This document shows, one piece after another, positions 33,180 to 45,735 of a DNA stretch of 64,000 bases. Positions within the stretch are counted from its first letter, which is position 1, and every line of letters starts with the position of its first letter. Made by a program: the position numbers and the translations under genes. This stretch comes from Aquila chrysaetos chrysaetos (taxonomy: Eukaryota > Chordata > Aves > Accipitriformes > Accipitridae): NCBI RefSeq assembly GCF_900496995.4, contig NW_024470386.1, positions 62,001 through 126,000 on the forward strand. The letters run 5' to 3'. The notes under the pieces are model-generated. The model had not been told where the DNA came from, did not search any database, and saw only the letters and a program-made list of their open reading frames with translations.

Positions 33180-36100
33180 GTGAGGGGCTGGTGGGAGGTT
33201 GGGGTCTGATACGTGCTGGAGGCAGTGTCTGTCCCAGCCGGGTGCTGGGGGCTGCGTCCCATCACCTCTCATCCTGCTGCCAGGCACCTCCGAGAGGGTC
33301 CTGGCTCCGTCCTCTCCCTGCCCTCCGTGAGGCAGGTGGGGACTGCTCAGAGGTGACCTGGGCTGGCCGGCTCTTGTCAGGGCTGCCCAGCCCCAGCCCT
33401 CCCGGCCTCTCCTTGCGGAGCCCATGTCCATCCCCTGGCCAGCTCAGGGCCCCTGTGCTGGACTCGCTCCAGCGCATTGCTGCCGTTCTGTCACTGAGGA
33501 GCCCAGAATGGGCCCAGTCCCCCAAGGTGGTCTTCCCACTGCCGCGGTGAGGGGAAGACTCCCTCCCCTCATCCCACTGACTTCCCTCTTGCCAGTACAG
33601 CCCAGCACAGGCTGTTAGTGCTGGGGCAGTCTGGGAAGATCCTCGCCCCTCCCTGGTGCGAAGCCCTGCAGCCAGCAAAGCCATTTCTTTCTTTTCTTGC
33701 AGCTCTCTGCCCATGCGTGCGTTCCCAGTCCAGACCTGCGCGTTCTGAGGATGGAGGCAGGGTGACGGGGACTGTCCCTGCGGCCGTCACGACCTTTGTG
33801 GCCGTCGGGACTTCTCTGCTAAAGCGACTGCAAGACCATGAGGTGAGGTGGGGGTTGAGGGCTCCCCTCCATGCCCCTGGCTTCCCCGGGTGCCGTGGCA
33901 GAGGGGCGTCTCACCTGACAGCACCTCTGCCCTCCTGCAGGCACTTTGTCCCCAGGCGCCGATCCTGCTGCTCAAGCTGGACTAATGCCATTGCTCCCCA
34001 CTCCTTTCCCCGGGAGCTCCCAGTGCTGGGGCTCCTGCCCGTGCGAGGAGCAACACTGTGCCCCAAGGCGCAGGGTGCTCACGGCTTCCCCTCCTCGGGG
34101 CGTGGTCTCGTTGCCATGCCTTCCCCTTTGTCACGGTCCATTGGGATCTCTCAAATGTACAGGACAACATACGCTGTGATTTAAACTTTATTTCGTGAGC
34201 TCAGTAAGAAATACAATAAACAAACATGACAAACGGGGGCTCAATTCCCTTTTCCCAGACTCACCTATCACGTGAATTCACTCCTTCACCAGTCAAGTCA
34301 TAAGGTTTCATAACTTATAACCCGTAACTCTTAATATCGTGCAACTACGAGCAAAAAAAAGAATTAATTACCCAGCCAACGGAGAGAGCGCTCACCCTTC
34401 CTCCTCCATCACGGTGCGGGCATCCCCTGTGTCACACCGGGAAGCATGAAAGCCTCAGCAGTTCAGCTGCTGTTGGATCCGCTTCAAAAGCTTTTTGAGT
34501 AAGCGGAGGTTTTATACCCTCCAGCTTGGAGGCTGGGTCTATACCATTTCCTTACGTTAGCGGATTCTGAGGAAACTGCCAGACAAAAGGTAATGGCTGC
34601 CGGAGACAGCCATCCGCAGCTGGTAATGGCTGCATCATGGCCCTTTAGCTGTCTCTGGCCACCCGTCCTGCCTACGCGGTGCTCTCGCTTTGACCTAATG
34701 GTGCTGCTCCCAGCATACATCAGGCCTTTGCAGGAGCTGGGTTAGCCAAAACCTAGGCAGGAGTTGAGTGAACAGTCCCACCCTTCCTTGTCGGGCACTT
34801 TCCCCCTGACCTCCGCCGTCCCCCCGTTTTCAGGAGTGACCTCCCAGGCTCCCACATGGCCTTTTGCCCCGGTGGAGTCGATCTCCCTGTCTGACTCTCT
34901 GCTAGTGTCAGAGGCGCCGCGGAAGATCGTGCTGTTCCCCGTGGCTGTCCTGACCGATGCCTGCAACTTGTCCCTCGTGCCTGCCTCACGCAGATGATTT
35001 GGGGGGCAGCAGGGCTCTGTCGTGGCTCCCTGGGAACAAGGGCAAAGCAAGTGCCATCAGTCCCCTTTGTGGTCCGTCCCCAGGGTGACCGAGTGGAGAC
35101 GTACCGGGAGCTGGAGAGCGTCTTGTGGGGAGACGACGGCTGTTTGACGAGTGGCGTTGTGAACCGCCTGATAGCAGAGGCGTTGAGTGACATGCGAGCA
35201 GCCCAGGTGAGCTTGTCTCTTTCAAGGCCACCAAAGCAGCCTGCCTCTGCCCCCCTCTGGTTTTGGGGGAAATACAGAGTGGCGCAGAGATGCTCCTTGG
35301 TTGCTCAGACCCAGCAGAGGTCCTCAGGGAGAGGCTCTGGGGACTCGTCATGACAGGGAATTTGGAGAGGGGAGTGTTGTGTTCAAGGGTAAAGACTTCT
35401 GGCAGAAAATAAACCCCCTTGCGTTCCAGCTTGTCCTTAGACATCAGAGGGGCTGGGGGCGGCTAGGCTTAGATTCTGGGTGATGCCCAGTTCAGCACTG
35501 GCAGTCCGGTCGCGTTCAATATGTTGACCTATCACGATTACAGACGCACAAATAGCACACTGTACTTTCAATTTAGTCGCGTTCAATCAACTATCATGGC
35601 CAGACTTAAGGAGTTTGGTTGCGTTCAACAAACTCTCACGGCTAGATTTTAATGAATAGTACAGTTTATTAAAGCAACAGGAGTACAGGTTCTTTTGGAT
35701 TGCTGGTGATAAATACACTGTCTGCAAGGCACGTGCAAATAATAATACACTCGACTACAAGCGCATTAAATTATGGAAGAAAAAGAGCTCTAAAGAATTC
35801 TAAGTTTCCCAGGAAAGCACTCGCTACAGCCGAGTGTTTGAATCTCACCCAAGAGGTGTCCCTCTGGGGGGAAGAGAGGTTCAGCCTGTCGACTGATCCC
35901 AGAAGGCAGTGATGTCCTCCCAACTTGTCCACGACGGTATCTTCCCTAATAGTCCCCCTCTCTTTCGGCCTTTTTATACTGTTTTCCTATTTAGGTGGAG
36001 CTCGAGTGACTCTAGTCATACATGCCTTTACTGTGATTGGTATTAAGTTCTCTCGCTTTGCTTTTAAAAGGACATGCTTGAAAAAATTCAGAGCGCAGGC

Positions 36101-39100
36101 TCAGTGAGGGGTGGTTGCACTTTGGAGGCGGGTAGCTTTTGGGATGGAGGTGTGTTTTGGTATTATAATGAGCAAAGTTCACCCAGAGGAGGTGATTTTG
36201 CGTGTCAGTACCCCAGGACAGGGCACTTAGGAGATAAATGAGAAGTAGGGCGGTAGGTCGACAGAACCCCCATGATTTTACCTCCTTGCTTCCGTGGATT
36301 CAATGCAGGGACCTACCGCTCCTACCCTACCAGTTCCCTGTCCCTGCGGTAATATCACAGAGACTGGCCGTGGCGTCTCCGCTCCACTCCACCCCCCGTG
36401 TTACTTCTCTTAGGGTCAGCACACCAAGCTCCCTGGGTGTTGCTAACATCTAAGGTTGCAGGTTACGTTGCATAGAGAATTATTAGGGAACCAATTCCTT
36501 GCGTGTCCACTGCATTCCACCCTGGAGGTTTTGCCTTCCCTCAAGGGGGTGTGGGGAACATATTGGTAAGTCACTTCTAGCAATCACTCCACGGGGAGGC
36601 GGAGAACTGTGCGGAGAAGCAGACTCGGGGCTGTTTCTAACTGAGCGACAGGGGGGTTCAAGCTCAACACTGTTTGTCCTGCTTTGAGGAAGAGCTGTGG
36701 CAACCCACCAGCCCCACAGAGAGGTCCCAGGGGGGTCTTGAGTCTGCGGCAGTTTGTTCCTGGCGTCTCCATGGAGAGGGAGAGGGGGCAGCAGCACAGG
36801 GCTGTTCTGGGGAAAAGCCTCCCTCATCTCGCCAGGGAACTGCTCGCCTATCCCAGGGTACAAGAGGCAGCAGCCGCTCGGCCCCGAGCACAGCTGTCCC
36901 GAGGGCTCTTGCAGAGGAGATGGGGTCACTCAGCCTGCCCTAGTGCCTCAGCCTTTTTCTCCGGAGTGTTTAACCTGTGACGCTTTTGCAGGGTGTGACA
37001 GGCGACGTGAAGATGGCCGCTAGCGACGTCCTGGTAGCTCTGGCCCGCTCCCACTTCCGCTTCGTCATGTCCGAGCTCCAGAGCCAGCTGAAGGCCATGA
37101 GGAAGGTCCCTGATGAGATTGTGCTCCTCACCTTGGGCAAAATGGCCCGCAGATATGGTATGGCACCCTGGGCCTTGGGTAGAGATCTGTGATAACAAGG
37201 AGAAGGGATCCTCCCCCTCTCTAAACGCCCTGTGTTGAAGTGGGGGGCTACGGAGTTGCCGTGCCTCCTTGTTCCGTGCCAGGGCCAGGTGGCAGCTCTG
37301 CCTTATCAGCCCGATCCCAGTTCCCAAAGGGCGGGAACCTGCTGGAGACAAACCCGCGGGGTCTCGGCCCCGCACCGTCCTCCCCGTTTCCCCAAAGGGC
37401 TTCCCTGTGTCCCCCCTGGGGAAGGCAGCCCGTCCCACTCCCTCCGGCACGTCCTGCGTGGCCCAGCAGCCCCAGCCCTGGCAGGGATGGACCCCAGTCT
37501 CCCGTGTCTCTCAGCGACCCTCTCGGTCCCTCTGTCCCTGCCTCCTCTGCAGCCCTGCGGTGCATCCCCTTTGCGGGAATGACGCTGCTCGCCCTGCACG
37601 CCGTGCTGACCCAGGTGGGGAGCGGTGAGGTCCTGCATGCCGTCTGCAGTGGTGAGTGTCGGCTCCTTGGCTGGAGTCCTAGGGGCAGGGGCGGCCTTCG
37701 ATGCCTCCGTGTGATCTCAGAGGGAACGTGGTGGGTGTGAGCCCGCGGCAATCCCAAACTGCAGCGAGTGTGTAGGAGGAGCGGGGGAAGGCCAGGAGGT
37801 TTGTGTGGGCAGGACGCGGCAGTGCTGCACGGAGAAACTCCTGGGTGCCTTCCCATGGTTTCTGTTGCCCCGCTTTCCTCTGGGATTAAACTCCCTGCTC
37901 TGAAAGGGCGACTATGAGGGAAGAGAAGGGAAGGGAAGGGAAGGGAAAAGGGGGAAGGGAAGGGAAGGGAAGGGAAAAGGGGGAAGGGAAGGGAAGGGAA
38001 GGGTCTGCAGTGAGAAATGCTGGAGGGGAAGGGTCCGTTGAGGAGGAGAAGGTGCGATGGGTGTGAGGAGAGAAACAGTGGGGTGATTGAATGCAGGCGC
38101 CTCAAGAGCACAGATTGCCCTCGGATCCAGATCTAGTCCTGGGCTGAGCCCTGCCGAGCCTGGGACTGTCCTTAAAGCAGGCTTGGGCGTGAATGCAAGG
38201 TACCGTCCCTGGTGCAGACTCTCACATGCTCCCTTTTCCTTTGTCCTGGTGCAGTTCTGGAGCAATGGTCGAAAGGAGTCAATACATACTTCTGCAGCTG
38301 GGAGCAATGCCCCTTCCCTCGCAAGGGGGTGGCACAGTTCTGTGAAGCCATTTACCCGGTCTTCCGCTATGTAGTGGCAAATTGGCTGGACTGCAAGGAG
38401 GAGGAGGTGAGAAGTGCTGCTTTCCACGCCTGGGGCTGCAGCAGGGATGTCCGTGCCGGTGGGTCCGTCTGTGCCCAGTGGGGTGCGAGCAGAGGGCCAA
38501 GGGGAGGGGGGCTTCCCGACGGGAAGCAGCCGAGCCTTGGGGCCTTTCTGCAGGGAGGGCCGGGGTACCAGGGTGGGGAAGTGCTCTCTCTCCTCTGGAG
38601 CGAGCCCTTCTTCTGCAGGGCAGAAGGGAAAGGGAAAGCCCTCCCAGTGGGAAGGGCAGACCGGTGTGCAGGGGATGCTGAGCACTAGGCAGACCTTCAG
38701 CCCTCCAAGCGGAGCCTCTCCCTTCCCTCTTCAGGACAAGCAGGCTGTCCTCGGGGCAGTGGCTGCCATGCTGGGGGTCCTTCTGCATGAGGAGCAGCAC
38801 CGAGAGCATACCTGGGAGCAGCTCCTCTGGCTCCTGCAGCAATACCAGGAGGTCCGAGACACCTCCCGGGTCACCAAGGTGAGATGTTGTGCAGGGCCTG
38901 GCGTGGCTGCTGGGGAGGAGGCCTGAGGTTTCCTGGGCTCTTTGGGCAAGAAAAGAGAAACCCGGGGCAGGGCGGGAGGGAGGCAAGCGTCCCTGGGGCT
39001 CTTCTGCTCAGGAAGGGAGGCATTGCCAGCTCCCTGGGGCTCTGTGTGCAGGAAGAGCTTTGCCCGAATGCCCAGGGCCATGTCCAGTCCCATGCGGCGA

Positions 39101-42100
39101 CTGGCCAGGTCTGACGAGTGGGAAACTGAGTTGTCAAGCCCGGGCTCCGTTCCGAGGAAGGAGACCCTCTTGATGCTGCTCTGCTCATTGGGGTTTTCCC
39201 CGGGACCTGATGTTAGGGTCTCCCCTTATCCCAGATGTGCTGGGTTTCTCCCTTCCCGAGTGCCTTTAGGTGGCTTTAACCTCCTCTTCCCCCCCGTTCT
39301 CTTGCAGAGCCTCAGCTATGTCCTGGACATACTGGAGGGAGTTCAGACCCCAATCCCGCAGGGCACGGCTCTTGCCATCAGCACCACTGTGCACCGCCAG
39401 GTAAGGGGAGCCCTGCGCCCTGCTGCAAGCCTGGGGCCTGCACCCGTGATTGCCACGGAGGGGAAAGACCTGCTGGCTGGCAGGACAGGGCAGGACAGGG
39501 CGATCCTCCGCTGGGACCTTCCTGCAGGCCCGGAGCACGCCAGGACTTCGATCCAGGTGCCACCTTAAGGCTGCAGGAGGCCTGATCCTGGCTGTTTGGA
39601 ACGGGCCTGAGGGGCAGCCCAGTTCCCACAGCCATTTCCCTCTCGGCCAAGTCGCAGGAGGACTCTGGAGCGCCAGCACCCTAAGGGCAGCCTTTCAGCG
39701 CTGCTCAGCCTCAGCTCCTGGGCAGCCTGGGCTGCCGCAAACCTCCGTGTGCGCCCGGGGCCACCGTGGGGTGGGCTGGGTTTCGGCTGTGGGTCCCATG
39801 CCCAGAGTGCCCAGGGAGAGGGGAACGGAGAGCACCGTTTCTTTTCGGTCCCTCTCAGCGCTGATGCCACTTTCTCTAAAATGGACCTTGTTCCCACAGC
39901 TCTCTGATGTGACCGAGGAGACTGGCCTGGCCCAGAAGGCAGTGCTGTCCCGCTGCATCGTGCTGCAGGGTAAGGAGAGGAGACTGGGCGATGGCCCGCC
40001 GTGCCGTGGCAGCTCTCTCCCTGTCCTTGGCTGTTGGGGACAGCTGCCTGCCGATGCAGAATGCCATTTCTTCCCCGCAGCACGAATGCGCCCCGAGGAG
40101 ACAGGCGTGTTTCTGCGCTCCCAGCTGAGCGGTGGGAGTGAGGCCGGTCGCGTGGCAGCCCTGGGCCTGCTGGGAGTGCTGGCCCACTCTGACGGTCAGT
40201 GCCACCGACCAGGGACGCAAGGCAGGGGTTGGGGCTGCTGGGCTGACAGCAGGAACGGGCCGAAAGCGGTGCACCTGCACCCAAAGGGAGCTGCGAAGAG
40301 CGGGTCCCCCAGCCGAGCTGATGCCCCGCAACGGGGCTCTCCCCCGGCAGTTAGAAATGCCGGCACACCAGGGACAGCGCTCCGAGCTCTGTAACACGGG
40401 CGGGCTGCTGGGCGGGCAGGTGGGCTGCTTTGCGCAGGAGCTGCTCGTAGCCGTGCTGTTTCTCTTGTTCTCTGTGTCGCCATAGCCTTCAGTGCCTGTA
40501 AAATAGCCGTGCCTCTGGAAGTGGGGTTGCTCCGGCTACGCCGCTGCTTCCCGTGAAGCCAGTCAGGGCCCGCTCTTCTGTCCCATTGGAAGCTTGAGGG
40601 GATCCCTTCTGCCACTGGGGCTCTGCCTCAATGCACACCTCTCCGTACCTCTTCCAGCACCTGCGGCGAGAGAGAAGCTGCCCCAGGTGGTGGAGGCCAC
40701 GCGCTCGTTGTGCAGTGACCCCAGTGCCCAGGTGAACTGGTTTGGGAAGGGAGGGTGCCGCCAGGGGAGGCAGAGAAACCCTTTCCCTTGGGGCAGAGCC
40801 AGGGGGCCTGGGGAAGCGCTGGCGCGTCGCCCAGGTGGTGGCTGATGGCTCGTCCCTGGGGAGAGCTGGCAGAGTGGAGCAGGGAGGTCACTGTGCTCTG
40901 TGGGGCAAATGCCCGTCCAGCCTGGTGCTGCAGCCCAGCCCTGGCGCCAGGAGCGAAAGCTTCTGCCGTGGCCTTGCCACCTCTCTGCGAGCCACAAAGG
41001 CACAAACCCTTTGGGTTTTGAACAGGAGGGTCATAAGCACGCTCCCCCCTGGCAGGTGCGGAGGGCAGTTCTGGAGTTCAGCAGGGAGCTGCTCAGCTCC
41101 GGATCCCAGAGCTGCTGGCCATGGGATGTGGTGGGGCACATCTTCAGCGAGTTCAGCCGGACCTCGGGCAGACTGGTAAGGGCAGAGCAGGACACCCAGG
41201 GCTTTCTTTTTTGACCAGTGCCTGGACCGTGCTGAGAGCTCCTGCCGGCGGCCTTGGCCTTGGAGAGCTCCATGCTGCAGAGCCATCGGCGCTGGCACTG
41301 CCATCAGAGCCACTTCCAGATGGCCGTTCCTCGTAGCTGTCTGTGCCGATGTTGGTGGAGATGTCAGTGGATGATGTGGGTTTACACCTCGGCATGCCAC
41401 CCGGCACTGTGGTGCCGAGCTGTGCCCACAGGCGCCTTCGGCCAAGCCGCCTTGCAAAGGGAGGGTCTTGTAGGGACGGGACATCTTCCATCCTTAAATG
41501 CTGATGGACGGTGAGCAAAACCCAGCCCGTGCAGACAGGTGGGCCTGGCTAGAGGAGCTTCCTGTGGTGGTCTCGTGCTCTGGCCCTCCAAAGCACACCC
41601 TGCCCTTCCTGAAACAGTCTGGGGGCCCACATCCCTTCTGGCAAGGGGACGGGCCGTTTGGCAGTCCCTGTGGTGAGCATTTCCCAGCATTCAGCCGCGT
41701 GCCCAGGAGGTGAAAGCTGGGGATGGCCGAGCCTGCCGCTGACTCGCCGAGGACGTTCCCTCTGGCTGGACCTTCCCTCTAGCTGGGAGATCCTTGTGCG
41801 TCGCTTTGCTCTGAGGCTCGGGGAGGCTCTGCTTTGGGAGCAGGGCAAAGGAAAGGGCTTCTGGGGGCTCCTCCACATCCGTCGGGCTGGATGCGCTGCC
41901 TCCAGGGCTGGCACTGAGCACAGCCTTGCTGAAGGGCACGTTCCTCACCTCTGCTTTGGTGGCACGACAGCAGCATTTGGGCCCCAGGGGACCGTGTAGA
42001 CAAGCAGCGGCGCTGTCTGCTCCCAGGCTTCCCAGTCGTTCCCAGGGTCTGGGAGCCGGTCCTCGAGCTGGGTCCGTCTGGCCTTCAGGAGGGAGGCAGG

Positions 42101-45100
42101 CACAGGAGCAAGAGGAGCACTGGTGAGGCATGCCTGAGCCTCATCAGTTGGGAGCTGAGAGTAACTGGGGGTTTGCCAACTCTGTCTTACAGGTGGCAGG
42201 AGGCCTTTTTGCCTGGGAAAACCCAGAGGATGGAGCAATTCGAGCCCTGTGCATGGACATCCTGGGCTCACTGGACGTCACTCTGAGAGGGATGACCAAA
42301 GTAAGTTGCCCTCTGCCCTGCTGCTCTGGCCACTTCTTGCCTTCGGGACATTTTTCCTTGTGCTCCCCCATGCCCTGAACCTGTCCCCTCCCGCGCTGAA
42401 GCGCACCGGGCTCAGGGAGATGCAGACCGTCCTTTTCGCCTTCGAGCTGAGTGGAAATGGCAGTGTGGCGAGTTGCCCGGTTCTTCTCTGCAGCTCCTGT
42501 GGCCGAGGCTGCTGCAGTACGTGGTGCCAGCCCAGTACAGCGGCATGCTGATCCCGCTCTCCCGCTGTCTCCAAGCCCTGGTTGAGAGACGGCAGAGAGC
42601 GGGCTGCGAGGAAGAGGAGGAGGAGGAGGAGCCGGGTGCCGTGGACTCCCAGGAGCAAGGTAGGAGCCCCAGCGAGTGCTGCTGCTGGGTTTGGCCAGGG
42701 GTCAGGCCAGCCCGCGTCTCCCTGCGCCCCACCAGCCCTGAGCAGGAGCCCAGGAGAAGCAAAGGGCAGAGACGGGCTCTGCTGCTGGGCACGAGGGGCT
42801 CTGCCCTGCGTGGCCCCTTGCCCGGCGCAGAGGCCTGGCTCTCCTGCTCGCAGCGCTCTCCTGGTGAGCCGGGGCTCGCTCCTGGCCGTGCTGGAGCTGC
42901 CTTCATCTCCTGCTGGGCAGCCCTGGGGAGCCCCCCAGCCAGCGCTATTGCAGCGCAGCTGCTCTCAGCCCTCAGCCCTGTGTGGGGCTATCGGAGGCGT
43001 GAGGCTCGTCGGCTCACCCAGCCTTTCTGCCTCCCCACAGCCCGGCTGCCGGCTCCCCAGGCCCTGCTGGCTCGACTGCTGGTGAGTAGCGGGGCCCTGG
43101 GGAAAGAGCTTTTCTGGCCAGGGGTGGTGGGAGATCCCGCGGTAGAGATGCTGGTGAGGCCAGTGCCGGGAGCCCCCAAGGAGGAGGCAGCATGCCCGAG
43201 CCCATCAGGGATCCCACTCCGTTCTCAGGGCTGGCAGCACCCTGGGTGAAGCCATCGGCTGCCTGCTGCCAGCCAAGCGGCACCGAGCTCCCTCGCGAGC
43301 TCCCTCGCGGGAGAAGCTGCGGCTCTGGCGGCAGGAGCGACCCTTCTCTCCTGCCCTCGTCTAGGTGATGGCGGCAGCTCCTTACCCGAGCCGCGAACGC
43401 GCAGTCGCTGCCTTGCAGCTGCTGCAGGCCCTCCGCGGCAGGATCCACAGAGGCTTGGGGGTGGCGTGGGCGACCGAGATCCCCCTCCTGCTGCAGTACC
43501 TGGAAGGTAAAGTGCAGGTGGGGAGGGAGAGGCTGGAGGGGAGGGAGGGGGGCAGGAAAATGCAGCTGCCCGGCGCGACGGACGGAGGGGAATTGTCCCC
43601 AGGTCCCCAGCACTTGCTCTGCTGCCTTTCCCCTTCCAGGGAGCCGGTGCTGAGGCTGGGGGCAGCTGTCCCCTGGCACCAGTTCGGCCCAGGGGATGGA
43701 CGGGGCCGTTGACGTCCCCTCGGAGGGCAGGTCTTGGCATCACCCAAGGATGGTGTCTGGGAGAGGGACGGGACTGGTGCTCCTGGAGGGGGTGCAGCCC
43801 TCGGCTTTGGAGGACCAAGGCCCCAGGCCAGGCGAGGTTTGCAGCAGCTGTCCTCGGCAGTAGCCTGGGAGAAGGGCTGGAAATGGGCAAAAGGCAATGG
43901 GTGGTTCAGGAGAAAACGTGTGTTGGGACTGGGTGGTTGGAGTTGTTCCGGGAGCTGCAGTCGCTCAGTGGGCATCTGCTGCGGTCAGATTGAGTCAACG
44001 CCTCTGACGACGGCCCCTGGGATCCGTCCCGCGTCTTTGGCCTCGCAAGGGCTTTCGCGTAGGCCCTCTCTAGCCCGATGGCCTGGGACTTTTGGGAGGT
44101 CGGACTGCAGAGGAGAGCACCGGACTCGTCTTTGGTGTGAGCTTAAATAGCTGTGAGAGCTTTTGCTTCCTCTTGCTTCCTAGGAAGAACTGAGAGCTCG
44201 CTGGCCTCTGCAGAGTGGGAGCGCCGTGTGCTTAAGGTACGGCATCCTTGCGGGGGGCGTCACAAATTGAGGGGGGAGAAGAGGGAGCAGAGTCGTGGGA
44301 GGAAGCTCGGGGCTGCCTGTGTAGGCACCAGGAGGTGGGGGCACCTCCCGAGCACCCTGCGCCTCCCCCGGCAGTAGGTGCCTGCCCACTCAAGAGGAGC
44401 TGCTGCCCGCACACGTGCCACGGCCGACGGCTAATGCCCTCTAACGCTGTGGCACGCGCCTTAGCACTGCCTCCTCCTCTAAGTCCGGCCCGCCGGGGGG
44501 TCTCGCATGAGGCGTTAGGAGAAAAAAGAGGGTTGGGTGGGGTGGGGGAAGAGACTGCCGTTCCCGGCAGCTCTCCCCCGCAGCGTCCCAGGACACGTGA
44601 GCGTGGAAGGGGCCCTGGCCAAGGTCAGGGGAACACTCACTTCCTTTCCTGTTCACACCAGTTTCTGCGAGCGTCGCTGGAGCCCGTCGAGGACAAGGCC
44701 TGGACCGTAGGCCTGAGCCAGGAGCTGAGCCAGCGGCTGGGCAGCTCTGCTGCTGGCTCCTGGGAGAAGGTGTGTGTCCTGCCCGGCACTGGGGCTGGAG
44801 CTGGCGCTGGTGCTCTGCCCACGCAGGCAGATTTCACTGCTTTCCTTTCCCTCGTCCCCAAAAGGCGTTTCCCCTGGGCTGCCCCAGCGGCTGGCCGCAG
44901 CCTGGCATGGTGGCCGGCTCTGCCTGCTCCCGGAGGTGGTCGGGTCCATCTGGGGCCAGCCCTCTCCTGACAGGTCGGGCCATGACTGCATCTCGGGCTC
45001 GGCTGCTTCTCTTTCAGCTTTTCCTGTACAAGGCTCTTGGGACCGTGCTGGCAGCTTGTCAGGACCTCAGACACGTCCAAGGGCAGGTGCTGAGGTTCCT

Positions 45101-45704
45101 CCAGGAGACCAACCCTGTGGAGCTGTCTGAGGCCAAGGTGAGGTGACGCTCCTGTGCTGAGCATCCCCTGGATTCTCCTGGGGGAGAGGGAGGGCTGCTC
45201 CCGGCCCAGCTCCAGACCTCCTTGCTTTCCCCGTTGCTGCTGTTTCCTGCTCGCTGCAACGTCCTGCCTGGCCACTGTCGCTGGCCACGGCTGAATGCCT
45301 GCACTGGAACCGACTCCCCGTTTCTCTGTGGTTGCAGGGAATGATTTCTGTTGTGTCCCACGCTGCCGAGAGCCACTTCTGCCTGCTCTTGGGCACCCTG
45401 ACTGTGTTCTCTGCCGCTTTCACCAGAGGCTGGGCCTACCAGGCTTCCACGGGCTGGAAGGTAAAGGAACGAGGGGCTTGCTGGTTGGCTTTCCTTTTTT
45501 GGCCGCCTTTCCATGTCTACGCCTGCAGCAGCCACACTGTGGCAGCTGCCTTTAGATTAACCTTCTTGGACGAGCTACCCGAGACCCGTGTTTCAGAGGG
45601 GACATCCTGGCCTTGGGGCCCCTGAGGTGTCTTTGCAGAGGATGGGGTTTGGCACCTGGTGGATCAGAGCCACCCAGCTGGGGCAGCTGCAGCGGTTGCT
45701 TGCG

Positions 45705-45735
<31 letters not shown>

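Noticed and set aside
33290-33345. Extra exon candidate between the first two MROH2 exons
   Set aside because: It has AG and GT borders, but in the required phase it contains a stop codon, while 33179 joined directly to 33703 stays in frame.
37916-38002. GGGAA repeat as an interstitial telomere
   Set aside because: The unit is five bases (AAGGG), not the vertebrate TTAGGG; it is a plain microsatellite in an intron.
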